64,000 nucleotides of DNA from Tetraselmis striata. Its lineage: Eukaryota > Chlorophyta > Chlorodendrophyceae > Chlorodendrales > Chlorodendraceae. Position numbers and translations under genes: made by a program. The notes under the pieces are model-generated. The model worked only from the letters and a program-made list of their open reading frames with translations. It was not told where the DNA came from and made no database searches. Below, in pieces: positions 1 through 11,004 of the stretch; the stretch's first letter is position 1, and each line of letters opens with the position of its first letter. Where the stretch lies: positions 1 through 64,000 of the forward strand of contig VCJN01000248.1 of NCBI GenBank assembly GCA_006384855.1, read 5' to 3'.

Positions 1-632
1 GCATCGCAATGAAAAAGTTTATTTGGTTCATGTGCGGTGCGGTATTGCGTATATTGCGATTATAAAAGGAATGCCGTATGGATGAGTGTGCTGGGCATCA
101 CTCTTCCGGGTCCGTGTGATGACTGCGCGAAGCAATGTGTGTATGGACACTAGTAGTAAATCTTTCGTGGAGCAGGTGGGACCGCTTGATTAGGCTGCCG
201 ATTTCCGGGCCGCAGATATATCACTATATATGTATAGTTATATATATAGAGTGATATATAGAGATAGATAAATATGCGGCATGATATGCATACTGAATGT
301 CCTGTAAGCTTCCGTCTATTACATTGCCCAACACGTGGATGCGTTGTTCTAGTCCATTCTGTATGCACCCCCCGCCAGCGGAGGCACGTAGTTCAACCTG
401 TGAATTCAGCTATAAATACCTATAACATTCAATTGGGTTTGCGGGTCCCAAGAAACGAATTGTTTTGCAGCAACCATGTGGAACATCGGTGCAGTATTCG
501 CGGTGTTCCTCTTGTATTTCAAGATGTCCATTGTTACTTTCGTATCTTCACCGGAGGATTAGAAAGGATGAGCTAACCCTGAGCATGTGAATGGCGAGCA
601 TGATGCCTCGGGCTGTCTGCCTGCTTGCTCAG
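1..632. other. No gene recognised upstream of the first exon
   Basis: I see no convincing coding sequence here. An AT-rich TATA microsatellite lies at about 215-260. The stretch ends in a pyrimidine-rich tract and CAG at 621-632, which looks like the 3' splice site of the exon that follows, so much of it may be intron of a gene beginning outside the window. Confidence 0.5.
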
Positions 633-1094
633 GTTCGGCCAGGCGTCAGTGCCCAGGTGAGCCTCACGGTGGGCAACCTGAAGAGCGCGGCCGGTGCGGC
701 GGGCGGGGACTACGAGATATCCGAGCTGTCTCCGGCGGAAAAGGCGGCCGGCTGGGCGGTGGATGCGCCCAAGGCGGCGGTGCCCGCGGGCGACCGCAAG
801 ACGGTGGTGTTCACGCTGTCGCCGCCCGCGGAGCAGCCGCCCAGCAGCCTTGTGCACATGCGGCTGTCGGAGTGGAAGGAGGCGCACGTGCGCGTGAGCC
901 TGAAGGGCGGGTTCCCCGCGCCGAAGACGCCGCCCGCAAAGACGGTGCTGCTGACGGTGCGCTGCTACCTGGAGCCGCTCAGCCCCGAGGAGGAGGCAGC
1001 GGCGGCAGCGGCGGAAGCGGCGGCGGCGGAAGCGGCGGCAGGAGCAATGGCGGCAGCCGGCGGCAAGGCCAAGGCAAAGGGCAAGAAAAAGTGA
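633..1094 (+). CDS. 3'-terminal exon of an unidentified protein, possibly with an ASH/MSP-like beta-sandwich
   Basis: The open frame runs to TGA at 1092-1094. A polypyrimidine tract and CAG at 621-632 suggest that the exon starts at 633 in phase 0, so the ATG at 591 is probably intronic. About 153 residues are encoded. The first 115 alternate hydrophobic and polar residues in beta-strand style (VRPGVSAQVSLTVG, then KTVVFTLSP, HVRVSLKGGF and KTVLLTVRCYL). This resembles the ASH/MSP-like Ig folds of many cilium-associated proteins, but that assignment is an impression. The tail is an Ala/Glu helix ending in a Lys-rich KAKAKGKKK. The GC-rich, codon-biased sequence contrasts with its AT-rich flanks, which supports a real exon. 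Upstream exons are not visible. Confidence 0.5.
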   Translation, partial: VRPGVSAQVSLTVGNLKSAAGAAGGDYEISELSPAEKAAGWAVDAPKAAVPAGDRKTVVFTLSPPAEQPPSSLVHMRLSEWKEAHVRVSLKGGFPAPKTPPAKTVLLTVRCYLEPLSPEEEAAAAAAEAAAAEAAAGAMAAAGGKAKAKGKKK

Positions 1095-2630
1095 TGACGG
1101 CGGCTGTCGCCCTTAGTACGCTCTGTTGCAGCTTGTACCTTGAACGTAGCACCTGCCAGCCAAGTTGTTGCTAAGAGGCCCGAGAAGACACAAGCTGCTG
1201 CCGTTGCTGCTTTGACAGCTCCGGAGATGTGGCTCACCGCATCTCGTTGTCCTGTTGGCATTGAGCATTCATAATCATGTTAAACATTATTCAAATTCCT
1301 GCGGTTCTGGCCGTTAAGATTATCGAACACTGACTACGCATGTTATCCAGCTGGGGGGGATGAAAATATATGGGAAATTTATATTTGCCAATGGGATATC
1401 ATGCAGTTATGAAGGGTGACGTCCTCCTGGCCGCACATTTACTGCAGCACTACTATGCTGTATGTGATAGTGACAATGCGCTGTGACTACTACGTTGTGC
1501 GTGGTTCACTGTAGTATATCTATTATATATACGTCCGTCTACATTCATATTGATCGATCATGAATGTATAGACGATGTATATACTGGCGCTGCGTACACA
1601 ATATTTTCTGACACTTATTTCGAAAAAAGTATATCAGAACATATTGCATACTCAGCACCATTCGTCGTCTCCACATGGAATGTTGATGGCACACCAGTCG
1701 TAGGCCCACTCGTCGAATTGGGGTTCGCTGCAGTAGTCCGATTCCTGTGTTGTTTTGCTCGCGAGCAATCGCTATTAGCACTTCAGGGTGTATTCTTACA
1801 GGGACGTATGTACCCGCATCCAGTCCTTCCCGCCCCGCACGCGCGGTGAAGTGACGCGACCCGATTGTAGTGTGAAAAACTGTATTGCAGGCGGCACGCG
1901 CTTGAGGCAAAGGGCCGAGGCGGGTAGGAAACTCGCTTCATGCGCGAGTGTGCGCCGCGGGCAGGTTCGAACCCTGCAGCATCACCACGACGCCCCGTGT
2001 GCGCGCACCGCCCGCTCGCCCGCCGCGCAAGTCATCAAGAGGCGGGCGCGCGCGGCTGCTCGTATACATCATAGAGACACAGAGTACAGCACAAAGACGA
2101 CAAGTATTGCTGAGATGCCCGTTACATTATATTGTGTGCACGCTGTATCTGGGCATGGCGGTACGAATCGTCGCTTCGATTCCACGATGTAGCAATAACG
2201 AATCGTCGGCTAGTCGCTACGTCTCGCTCGTACGGCCCTGCCGCAACAGCACGCGCCGGCCGCACTGCCGCCAGCGATCGACGCGAGTCGTCACCGCGCC
2301 TGTTTGGGTACCTGTGGACGCCGTACAAATAGTCCATGTTATACCTACAATCCACTCTCTCCATTCCTGCGGGTGGGCCTACTCAATTCGGCAGATATCG
2401 ACAGCCTAGGCGTGGTCGCTAATCGATCAGTCAAACCCGATCTCCTCCGCAACTTGGCCTGCGTCACAGTGCCGCCTGTCGCCCAGCTGCCGCCGCCCCG
2501 ACAACACCAGCATTGACCACTGCTCCGCGCTTCCCGCCCTTCACCAGCCGTGCCCTGCCCTGACCGTCCACCGCTCGCAGTCGTGCCTACATCTTCTCCC
2601 TACTCGTCGGACCTCCTGGGAGCAATTCTT
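1095..2630. other. Intergenic; no gene supported
   Basis: No ORF here has convincing coding character. At 1970-1990 there is a tRNA T-arm-like hairpin (GCAGG stem around TTCGAAC), but no matching acceptor, D-arm or anticodon arm could be found. The rest is mixed-composition sequence leading to the next gene. Confidence 0.4.
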
Positions 2631-2696
2631 TGCATGGCGCGCGCGGCTGCGACCTGCCGCGGCCGGCGTCCGCTCGTTCGTAGCGCCGCAGCCCGT

Positions 2697-5012
2697 ATGT
2701 CGGCAATCGCTATACTTTTGTGCTACTGGGACGGCCTCGCAAGCGGCTTCGTCACATGGAATGACCCAAGTCAGCGGCCCGGGTTTTCAGGTGCGCGAGT
2801 GCGGCCAGTGGGTCACCTGGCCGGCTTGTTCTTTATTCTTCATTATGTTTATGTTTATGCTTGTCACATGTGTATTCACATCGTTCACATATGTATTATT
2901 GTCTCCATCGGGGGGCTTTGTGACCCATCTGCGCCTGTGTGCCCTCCTGGCAGAGCAAATTGTGGGCGGGCGCATCGCAGACCGCAAACGCCATCCCTAC
3001 ATCGTCTCCCTGCGCGACCCTACCACGCAGCGCCACTTTTGCGCCGGCGCCCTCATCAACCCCTCGGTCGTCCTCACGGCCGCGCACTGCGTGGATGACC
3101 GCCGCAACCCCAGCGCGGTGTACAAGCCGTTCGTGGCCATGGGGTGGGAGTGCGACAGGACGTGCAGTGCGGAGGACAGGGTTAATGCCAGGGAGGAGAC
3201 CTCAAGCACCAAGATGACCGTCATCCACCCACAATGGACAGGGTCGGTCTACAATGGCGGGGACCTTGCGCTGCTGTTCTTGGACCGTGTCATGGCCAAG
3301 CCGTTGCTGCCCTATCATCCGCAGCGCGATCTCCAGACGGCCACGATGCTCTCGTTCTTAGGGTGGGGGTTGGACGACAGCGGTCGCCCAACGGAGGAGC
3401 TGAAGTTTGCCCAGCTTCCGTATCGCCCAAACAACGATTGCCAGTATTTCTACCGGCTGATGGCGGGTACCGAACAGGACTTCACCATCCGGCACGACAT
3501 GATGTGCGCTGGCGGAATGGGGGACAACACATGCCGCGGCGACTCCGGCGGGCCGCTCATCCTGACGGGCGACTCGTACCACGACGATGTCGCTGTGGGA
3601 GTCCTGTCATTTGGCGCAGGATTGCCTGGGCTCAAACCTGCCGTCGGTGTTTGCCCGGCTGGCCATGTATCAGGACGATTTGCTTAGATCGGCGCCGCCG
3701 GTTTATGGTGATCAGTCACGCAGTGTTACATCTGCGGCCCGAGTGCCCGCCACGCCAGCACCGACGCGAGCGCCAACACCGGCTCCAACTCCACTCCCGG
3801 GCTTCGTCTGGGACAACAACGTATGTGAAGGCCGCAAGCCCATTCACGCCGATTCTCGGGCTGAGGACAACTACTTTCGGAACGTCTATTGTAGGGTTGA
3901 AGGCATTGTAAACGTGCTCGAGCAGGCCCCGATCAATGTAATCCGGGGTTATGTGGGCCAGTTAGAAACTGGAGGAAGTCGCATGCCAATCACGGAGCCG
4001 TACTGGACTCAGGGCCTTTGTCCTGTCAATGTGCATTGGCACCATGGCGCCGAGCACCTTTCCGTCGGCGAGTACGACGTGGCCGGCACCGGTCCCTCCG
4101 CTGCCGCCTCTGGCGTACGTGAGGGCTTCCGCTGCCACAAATACACCGACCTGCCCGCCTTCACCACCGAGTATGAGTGGAAGCATTGCGTCGACATGCA
4201 AGTCGGCGGCACCTACGAGGTGCGCCCCCAAAGTTGTACCCGGCGACGTTGTATTGCATTGTCACAGCCTGGATGATCGGCACATCCTATTCCAAGGAAG
4301 TCTGTGTAGGCCGACACTGCCACATTTTCAGAATCTTACCCAAGGCCATGCACCCCATGCAGGTGCACTGGCCCCACTCTGCGGCCGGCGCATGTGGCAC
4401 CCCAGACCAGTACCAAACCCCCTTCCATGATGGTAAGCTGCTCATAGGGTACCGGTGTGCGGAATTCAACGCCGCAGTAGCTCGCCATGTATATTCCTGG
4501 CGGTGCAAAATGTCGGCACCTGATGATGACTACGACGAGCCGCAGTATAATGTGCGCACGCACACAGTTGTTCCATTACGGGTCGGACTGGCAGCGGACG
4601 GAAAACACCTTCATTTCCATCTCACCCTCACATATACCCAGCAACCCAAAACCGCAACACATACATGCATGCTTGCATCATGCTGCCTGGCTTCTACCCA
4701 ATTCTTGCTGGTCGTTGACAAGGAAATCCGTTTCTGCCTGCAGGTATGTTCTGCAAAGGCGGCATAATAGCTCTTCAACCTCTAAACGTGCACCAAAAGA
4801 TCGGAATCCAGGCGCAAGTGTTCACCGTCATCAACGACGAGGGCTACTACTATCCTGACCTGATCCGCGGTATGATTGTTTGGGAAGATATGGGCGCTGA
4901 CATCGCCAAATATACTGGCTCCACCACTGACGCGGAACACAGTAACACCGTCTGCTCTCGCTACACGCCTTTCAGTTGGCAGGTGGGCAGGCACAAATCC
5001 TTAACTACGTAG
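2697..5012 (+). CDS. Secreted trypsin-like serine protease fused to a delta-class carbonic anhydrase domain
   Basis: Proposed exons are 2697-2790, 2954-4219, 4363-4432 and 4744-5012, all GT-AG with compatible phases. Exon 1 from ATG 2697 (alternatives 2634 and 2550) encodes a short hydrophobic leader. Exon 2 opens with an S1 peptidase: activation-like IVGG, LTAAHC with His at 3085-3087, GGDLALL with Asp at 3262-3264, and GDSGGP with Ser at 3544-3546. The position equivalent to trypsin 189 is Asn, so specificity may not be tryptic. After the terminal helix (PSVFARLAMYQDD) a Pro/Thr linker (TPAPTRAPTPAPTPLP) leads without intron into a delta-carbonic anhydrase (PF10563-like) with CPVNVHWHHGAEHLS, EGFRCH and YEWKHC. 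Exon 3 continues VHWPHS...PFHDG and exon 4 YYYPDLIRGM...KYTGSTT. One extra T near 3622-3623 breaks the frame just before the protease end; I read it as an indel or sequencing error. Confidence 0.8.
2954..3690 (+). other. S1 (chymotrypsin-fold) peptidase domain of the fusion
   Basis: The domain spans IVGG to the terminal PSVFARLAMYQDD helix, about 240 residues, the usual S1 length. The His/Asp/Ser triad is complete (codons at 3085, 3262 and 3544), and the paired Cys residues CAGAL/AHC and MMCAGG/TCRGDSGG are at canonical places. The reading frame shifts by one base at 3622-3623, between LSFGAG and CLGSNLPS. If that indel is real in the genome, the protein would end early and lose the carbonic anhydrase. 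Confidence 0.85.
3790..5012 (+). other. Delta-carbonic anhydrase domain (PF10563-like) of the fusion
   Basis: The domain begins around GFVWDNNVCEGRKP and carries the delta-CA signature CPVNVHWHHGAEHLS at about 4018-4062, with His residues expected to bind the active-site metal. It continues across introns 4220-4362 and 4433-4743 to YYYPDLIRGM and KYTGSTT near the C-terminus. Members of the family reversibly hydrate CO2 and are known from diatoms, dinoflagellates, haptophytes and prasinophytes, often outside the plasma membrane or in plastid-associated compartments. Here a secretory leader is likely, so an external role in inorganic-carbon supply is an inference. Confidence 0.8.
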
Positions 5013-7721
5013 ACCTATTGCTTTTTGGGGCGCCAAAGAGACCCCCTCCTCCTGTCCTTTTATACATAGAAACATAAAACGTGTTATGACCTGTTCCGTA
5101 TTGTCTCTCCCTGGTAAATGTCCTGGTGGGATTCCAAGTTTTCACTGGACTTTTGCTCTGCTTTTGATGGTTCCATGATCGGGATTAACGGCCATCTACG
5201 TGAACATGACAGGTGGACCGCAGGTGTCATCTCATCTCAGCGTCCTCCTTTGACAAGATGTGCGCTGACATGAAGGCACAGCCAGATGACATGACGGATG
5301 ATCTCCGCCCGCACGGCGCCCGCGAGCTGGTGGTCGACTATCTTGCTGCCAATAATTTGCAATAATAAGCCATGTTGTAAAGTGCAGCAGCATTCAGTGT
5401 GAATGCAGGAAATGTAATTCAGATCAAACGATCATCACGGACAGAATTGCAATGTGCTAAGTAAGAACCAACGGTGCGTTTCAAACAAGCACAACTACTA
5501 GAAGGTTCCATTCATTGTTATTAAATTCACCGCCTTGCAGCCAGCGCATCTATCGACTTCATCTTACAGGTACAACCACAAAAGTGAACGCTCACCATCC
5601 GTGGGATCATCTGCAGCAGTCATTTCGACTGTCAATATGAACTTCTGCCTCTCATGTATGTGAACCATCTTGTGCCATACCTGGCGGCAGCAGTAGCTAC
5701 TTTAGAGTCAACCATTGCTGCGAGTCATCTATTTGCGGATGGGGGGGGGGGGGGGGGGGGGGGGGGGGGTAATGTCACTGGGAGTCACATAAACGTGCCC
5801 AAATGTCAACTATGTAGGACATGCCTACCGCGGTATGTGCCACAAAATTTAGCTTCCATTTATAAGCAGAAAGCTCTGGGTACACATTGAAATAGTAATA
5901 ATAATATAGGCGTACGCATTCTAGCGATAAAACAAGGAGGCAACACTACTGGTGATGGTGCGCCGACAACACACAAAAGCGTCCAGCGCTGACTCACACT
6001 CAACTGGCATAACCCCTTCGAATACCCAACACCACCTTAGCCCATGTCCTAACATATCTTCTCGTCACGGCCATAAATGGCCATCCCAGCACCGTGCAAT
6101 GGTCAATATTCAGCATGCGCGGCGGCTCGTCCCGGGAACTATTGACCTTGCGATATGGGGATACTCGAAATGCCAAGACAACTTGTGAAGCTTTATTATA
6201 ACATGTGATTAAAACATGCGATGGCTCAGTGAGGGCGAAAATTCATATGCAATGATTCGTGGATGATTTCATGTCATACAACCCTCCCTGCAGTCAGATG
6301 CCCTGAATCTCATATTATTCAGCGATAGAGAAACGGCGTGTGACTTATGTGGAGGGGTGTAATCTCCAATGCTTTATTTTGCGGCGCAAGCAGCATCATC
6401 ATCATCATCTCCATCATCATAAGTGACAAAGAATAAGAGCAGCGCGCAGTAGTAGACACCATGAACCCATGCATGGCGCTCCTGAAAACCCAGCATACAT
6501 TAATTTACCGCATATGTACCATTCCGCCAATTAACATCATCCCTATTCACCAGTAGCCAGGCGGTTATGCTCAATGCTTGTACTCGTCGTAGTGCCCTTG
6601 ATGGACATATGGTGTTTTGATGATGAGCTCGCGATTCATTTGGAATAAACTACAAGCTATAGAAAGTGGGCCATCGCTCCCGTGAAATGGCAATCCGGGC
6701 AAATCATCATTTTCGTATTCGTCGATTGCTCATAACCAGGCTTGGAAACCCCAGCAATATACACAGAATACCAAAAACTGATGAGTTGGGCCCACTCCAC
6801 TACCTACTACCGTACTTTTGATAGATTGCAAGCAGTGACTTTCGCATGGAAATTTCGATGTTCCGAAAATGTGTGACCCCGTTGATTGCGTTATTAATAT
6901 CAGTATACGTAATGGTATGTTGTAAGGCTGAGAGGGAGTGAGGGGGAGTTCATGGCTGTGTGTAGGTGGATATCGCGGCTGCCATATTGCCGCAGGACAT
7001 CACTTGTTCCCGCAATCGAAAGCAGCCTACCTTGCATGCATTCTCCCCTAGCATTGTGAAGGAAGGGAGTGCACATTGATGGGCCATCTACAGCGCCAGC
7101 GGCGTTCAATCCCGCTCGGCATGGACGTTGTCCATGAACACCAGCAGAGTGGGCTTAGCAGCCTACATGTAGGTAATGTAGTAGCGCTATTCCGCTTTAG
7201 TCAACACTACTACTCATTCCAGATTCTATATCTATTCCACTAATAACGCCTTTTTACTGCACCGTGGTGCAATAAAAGAGACACTTTGCCGACCGGCCAT
7301 ATCTGCACATGTACGCAACCAGATTTCGTCGTGCTTCAAATATGTTAGCGACAACGCACCCTCTGGGTCGTAGGTCTATTCGGGTTTCCACGCTGAGATC
7401 CCTTGACCCTAACATGGCGGTATGGGCCGGATCTTGGCTGAAAATCGACCTCCAGAAACTGTCAAACTGCTTTGAGAGGATGATATCGAAGCCGAAATAC
7501 AATGCACCAAGCGGACCGCCATGATTCTCACCTGGCATACCTGGAGGCCACACTACGGAAGTGGCGCTGCGATATACGGCTCGCCACTGGGTAGTCGACG
7601 GGGTCGACACCGCCGATATCAATTCGACGAAAATCAGGCTTATCATTTACTAGCGTGGTGACTCGTCGACGTGCGCCTGCACGAGCCGCCCGTTCTCTTC
7701 CTCGGCAGCAATTATGTTCTA
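5013..7721. other. Gene-poor stretch with a 29-nt G run
   Basis: No ORF looks coding. A pure G homopolymer lies at 5741-5769, a CAT/TCA microsatellite at about 6390-6420, and the remainder is AT-richer unique sequence. The longest open frame, 7254-7646 on the minus strand, has no recognisable motif and ordinary background composition. Confidence 0.5.
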
Positions 7722-7900
7722 AACTTGTTTATGGGGTTTCCATCTTTCCCTAACAGCTTTTTCGGCTACCGTGCGGTTTAGTGGTACGGGTTACTAGCCA
7801 CCTGTCGTTGCGCCATTTTTGAGTGCAGCACGAGTAGACATAAAAAGCAGTCATAACAGTTGAGGCTGCTATCTTCAAGTTTCGCCGCGTTACACGCAGC
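7722..7900 (+). repeat. Split direct repeat A1 of the RT-less element
   Basis: It matches 10684-10862 over its whole length with scattered substitutions. It starts near ACTTGTTTATGGGG and ends near TTACACGCAGC. Confidence 0.8.
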
Positions 7901-8013
7901 GATTAACTGTCTCGGACCTGCGAGCAAGGTCACCCCGCATTGTTCAAGACCACACCCGGCTCACCACCCGTGTGTGAAATTCTCATCCGTACGTCCGTGC
8001 GTCATCATGTCAG

Positions 8014-8660
8014 ATGGAGAAGAACCCGTCGTCGAGCCGACGCTCGAATCGCTCGGCTGTTTCCTCGAAAGCAGACGTGAAGGCCCATTCTACATTGTTG
8101 CGCGAGCTTGCAACAGCGTTAGCTCCATTGACAGCTCGTGACCGTGTTGTTTACGAAGTACATGGCTCTGGTTCCGGGCAGCGCGTCACGGGACAGCCGA
8201 CATGCAGCGGGGGAGCCGCAGGGCGCCCCGACTTGCTAGAGCTAGCCCAAAGCAGCCGAGTTGGAGCAAAATCCGTGAGTGACGAGGACGACTGCCTCGC
8301 GGTGCCAGAGCTCAGAGAGCATAGTCTCGATACGAGGCCGTTCGACCGGTCAGCCGAGTGCCTTGGCTCTTTCCCCTGAGCACCGACCTAACGAACGAGT
8401 ACCTCAAGCAAGATTACCGGCGTCTGCCGGCCCATGAGGAGTATCTTTGGTTGTCGTGTTTCGGAGCCCACATGGCCGCACTCTTCATAGCTCTCGACAA
8501 GCTGCTATCCTATACGTCCCTGCTGCCAATCAAGACTTCGCCCCCTACCTCGCGCGCGCTTGGAATCACGCCGAGGCCATCGACAAGGCGTTTCGCTTTC
8601 GTCTAGCCTTCCTGCAGAGGCTTAACGAGGTTAAACATGTACACGGCGGTGACTGATGAG
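8014..8660 (+). pseudogene. Gag-like remnant of the RT-less element
   Basis: Three overlapping frames carry pieces resembling the gag-like ORF of the intact element at 50.6-51.7 kb. The first gives DYRRLPAHEEYLWLSCFGAH (compare AAYDEYLHLGCYAFFSSC). The next, one frame over, gives RAWNHAEAIDKAFRFRLAFL (compare LRACYRTHLATEEATRSRLG). At least one frameshift lies near 8440-8520. The order and spacing of the matching blocks agree with the intact copy. The function, particle assembly, is inferred only from position in the element. Confidence 0.55.
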
Positions 8661-9407
8661 GTGTTCTGGACGTATTGCGAGCCCAGCATTTTCAGCCTGC
8701 TGCCGCATCTGTACTCTGCGATTTTGGGGGGGACCTGATGAAGGACTACGAGCGTCGCATCTCCGAGGGGACGGTTGCTGGTAGCGCAAAACCTATACTG
8801 CTGCCGCTTGGGTGGCGGCAGCGGTTGTAAGACACGGGCGTGGACGTGGGCGTGGCGGCGGTCGCGGGCGTGGCCGCGAAGGTGAGCACGAGTGACGGTG
8901 TGGGGCGCCAATCGTCGGAGTTGCTGTCGCTTTGCGAGGCCACCTTTCGGTGACCACCGCACGGCGAATAACCCTAGAAGCTCAACGGCGGGATGAGCGC
9001 CGTGTGTCATGGCCGGACCCCTTCCCACCACCACCACCACAACCTTACAGACTTCACTTATTAGACCTTATTCGGTGCGGCGCTTCTTGCAGCTACATGC
9101 GAGTGCGGCTCAACCATCCGTACACTTACACATGGCGGCTCAACAATCCGCATCTCGTACCATCTCATCGCGGCGTCCGTCGGATGTTACACTGCGTGTT
9201 CCAATTGGTTCGCAACGACCAAGCTTTGCGCGCTACGCTACGTACGTTACGCACGTGACAGGCGCTACAAGCGCGAAGAGCGCGCGGGGCGGCCCTCCTA
9301 CCTGGACCTGGCCTCGCAAACCCGTAATGATGTTGTTGCAAACCCGTCCATCAACTACTACTGGCCAACCGCCGGGAACCGAACCACTGCCGCCGAGTAT
9401 TTTGCTA

Positions 9408-10675
9408 AATGAACCGGCCCCCGCCCCTCTACTGTTACTCTGTCCGCCAAGCGCCGTACTTACATACGTAATTGACGAGCCCGAAGTTGTCGCCCCTTGG
9501 GCTGTTTCACTCCGGTCTCGCTTAAATGAGGCGTTCGGCTCAGACGAGCTGGGACAGCGGACCCTCGACGTACTCTCCGGCCCCCTCGCCGCTCAGACGC
9601 TCAAGAGCTACGCCGGCAGACTGTCTCTGTTCGCGGAGTTCTGCCACGACTCCGAGAACATCAGCCCGCTTGAGGCGACCATTGCTACTGTCGTCCAGTA
9701 CGTTGCTTGGATTGGTGAGCGGGGGCACACTGGGGCTAAGTCGTTACAACACTACCTGTCAGCAATCAACACGTTCTTTGAGCTACACAACCTCGACCCG
9801 ATCGCCAAGGACAGCTTGCACCTTATCGCGGCTCGTCGTGGCCTGAGGCTAAGGCAACGCCGCACGGAGGCTGCCCCTTTGTGAGTCCCTATGCATGCTA
9901 ATGTCGCTTACAACTCGTCAAGCATGCAGAGTTGATTGTGTCTGCTCCCATCCCCGAGTACCAGTCCGACTTCCGAGCCCTCATGGCCTTGGTTGCCAAC
10001 TTCATGTTCTTTGCCAGGGCACTAACTGGCGTGTCCTGCCGAGTGCGGGACGTGCATGTCGACGACTACAACATGACCCTGCATACCGCGCCGGCCGACG
10101 CGGCCCCAGTCGACGACGCGGACCCAATGTCGGAGCACCCCCGAATTGCGCGTCTCATGCACCACTTCATCGACCACGTACAGTCTGCCCCCATGGCCCG
10201 TGTTGCCTTGGCCGAAACAAACTTATGGGCGATCACCCCGAGCGAGCACTCCAAATCTTGGACTGCCGCCACAATGTCGGACTGGCTTTCTACGGCCGTT
10301 CGTCTTGTCGGTGCTGCTCCCCCCCCCCCCCCCCCCGCCGGCACTTCCTGGAGCTCACACAGCCTTCGCAAGGGAGCAACATCTGCCGCGAACGCCATCG
10401 AAACTCCACTGTCCCACATCCGCTACCAAGGCGGCTGGGCCACTAACTCCGACGTCGTTATGGACTGCATCGACCCCAATGTCCTTCCTTCGCCTGGCGC
10501 GTGGTTCTTCCACACACAGAACCACTACATTGCGCCTCTCCGCCACTTCCGAGTCCAACAAGACTCCGCAGCGGTGGCCTTCCCGGTGCCCCCTTCAGAC
10601 CTGGCGCTACCCCTTCTCCGTCAATCCAACGCTCTCTCCGTTCGCTCATCACTGGCAAACCATACTCAACTTTGA
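9408..10675 (+). pseudogene. Tyrosine recombinase with the nucleophile codon changed to Cys
   Basis: The N-terminal SAM-like domain (LSGPLAAQTLKSYAGRLSLF) is in one frame to about 9884 and the catalytic domain in another from about 9925. A frame break, or a very small intron starting at the GTGAGT near 9882, lies between. Catalytic blocks are FARALTGVSC (first Arg) and HSLRKGATSAA (His 10358-10360, Arg 10367-10369). Where the intact recombinase has KYIDPT, this copy reads DCIDPN, with TGC at 10466-10468 replacing the Tyr codon. Without the nucleophile it should not form the covalent DNA intermediate. A run of C at 10319-10336 encodes poly-Pro in a linker. Confidence 0.75.
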
Positions 10676-10683
10676 AATATTCG

Positions 10684-10862
10684 ATACTTGTTCATGGGGT
10701 TTCCTCCTTTCCCTAACCGCTCTTCCGGCTACCGAGCTGCTCAGTGGTACGGGTTGCTAGCCACCTGTCGTTGCGCCCTTTTTGGGTGAAGCACGAGTAG
10801 ACATAAAAGCAGCGATATTAGCTGAGTTTGCCAGCTTGCAGTTTCGCTGCGTTACATGCAGC
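10684..10862 (+). repeat. Split direct repeat A2 of the RT-less element
   Basis: Second copy of the 179-bp A repeat. It is flanked by B1 (10652-10680) and, after about 110 bp containing a C homopolymer, by B2 (10976-11004), which share CAAA(A)CCA(T/G)ACTCAACTTT. Confidence 0.8.
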
Positions 10863-11004
10863 CCCCCCCCCCCCCCCCCCGCGCCTCTCCTTGACTCCGT
10901 TTTCCCTCCACGCTCACTTAACCTTCCTGCCATTTTCTGCTCTTGTCCTTGTAAAACAGCATGCGCGACTTTTTTGGGCAAAACCAGACTCAACTTTAAA
11001 ATGC

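Larger units (their letters stand above)
7722..11004 (+). mobile_element. RT-less tyrosine-recombinase retroelement with PAT-type split direct repeats
   Basis: The order is A1 (7722-7900), a gag-like remnant (about 8014-8660), a tyrosine recombinase (about 9400-10675), B1 (10652-10680), A2 (10684-10862) and B2 (10976-11004). A1 and A2 are each about 179 bp and share runs such as GGTACGGGTT, CTAGCCACCTGTCGTTGCG and GAGTAGACATAAAA. B1 and B2 share ACTCAACTTT. This A1-ORFs-B1-A2-B2 layout is diagnostic of PAT/Kangaroo-type YR retrotransposons. No reverse transcriptase or RNase H lies between the gag remnant and the recombinase, so the copy is a deletion derivative or a non-autonomous family. A long C run sits between A2 and B2. 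Confidence 0.8.

Noticed and set aside
1971-1990. tRNA gene suggested by a GCAGG-TTCGAAC-CCTGC hairpin
   Set aside because: Only a T-arm is convincing. No complementary acceptor strand, D-arm or anticodon arm lies at proper spacing upstream.
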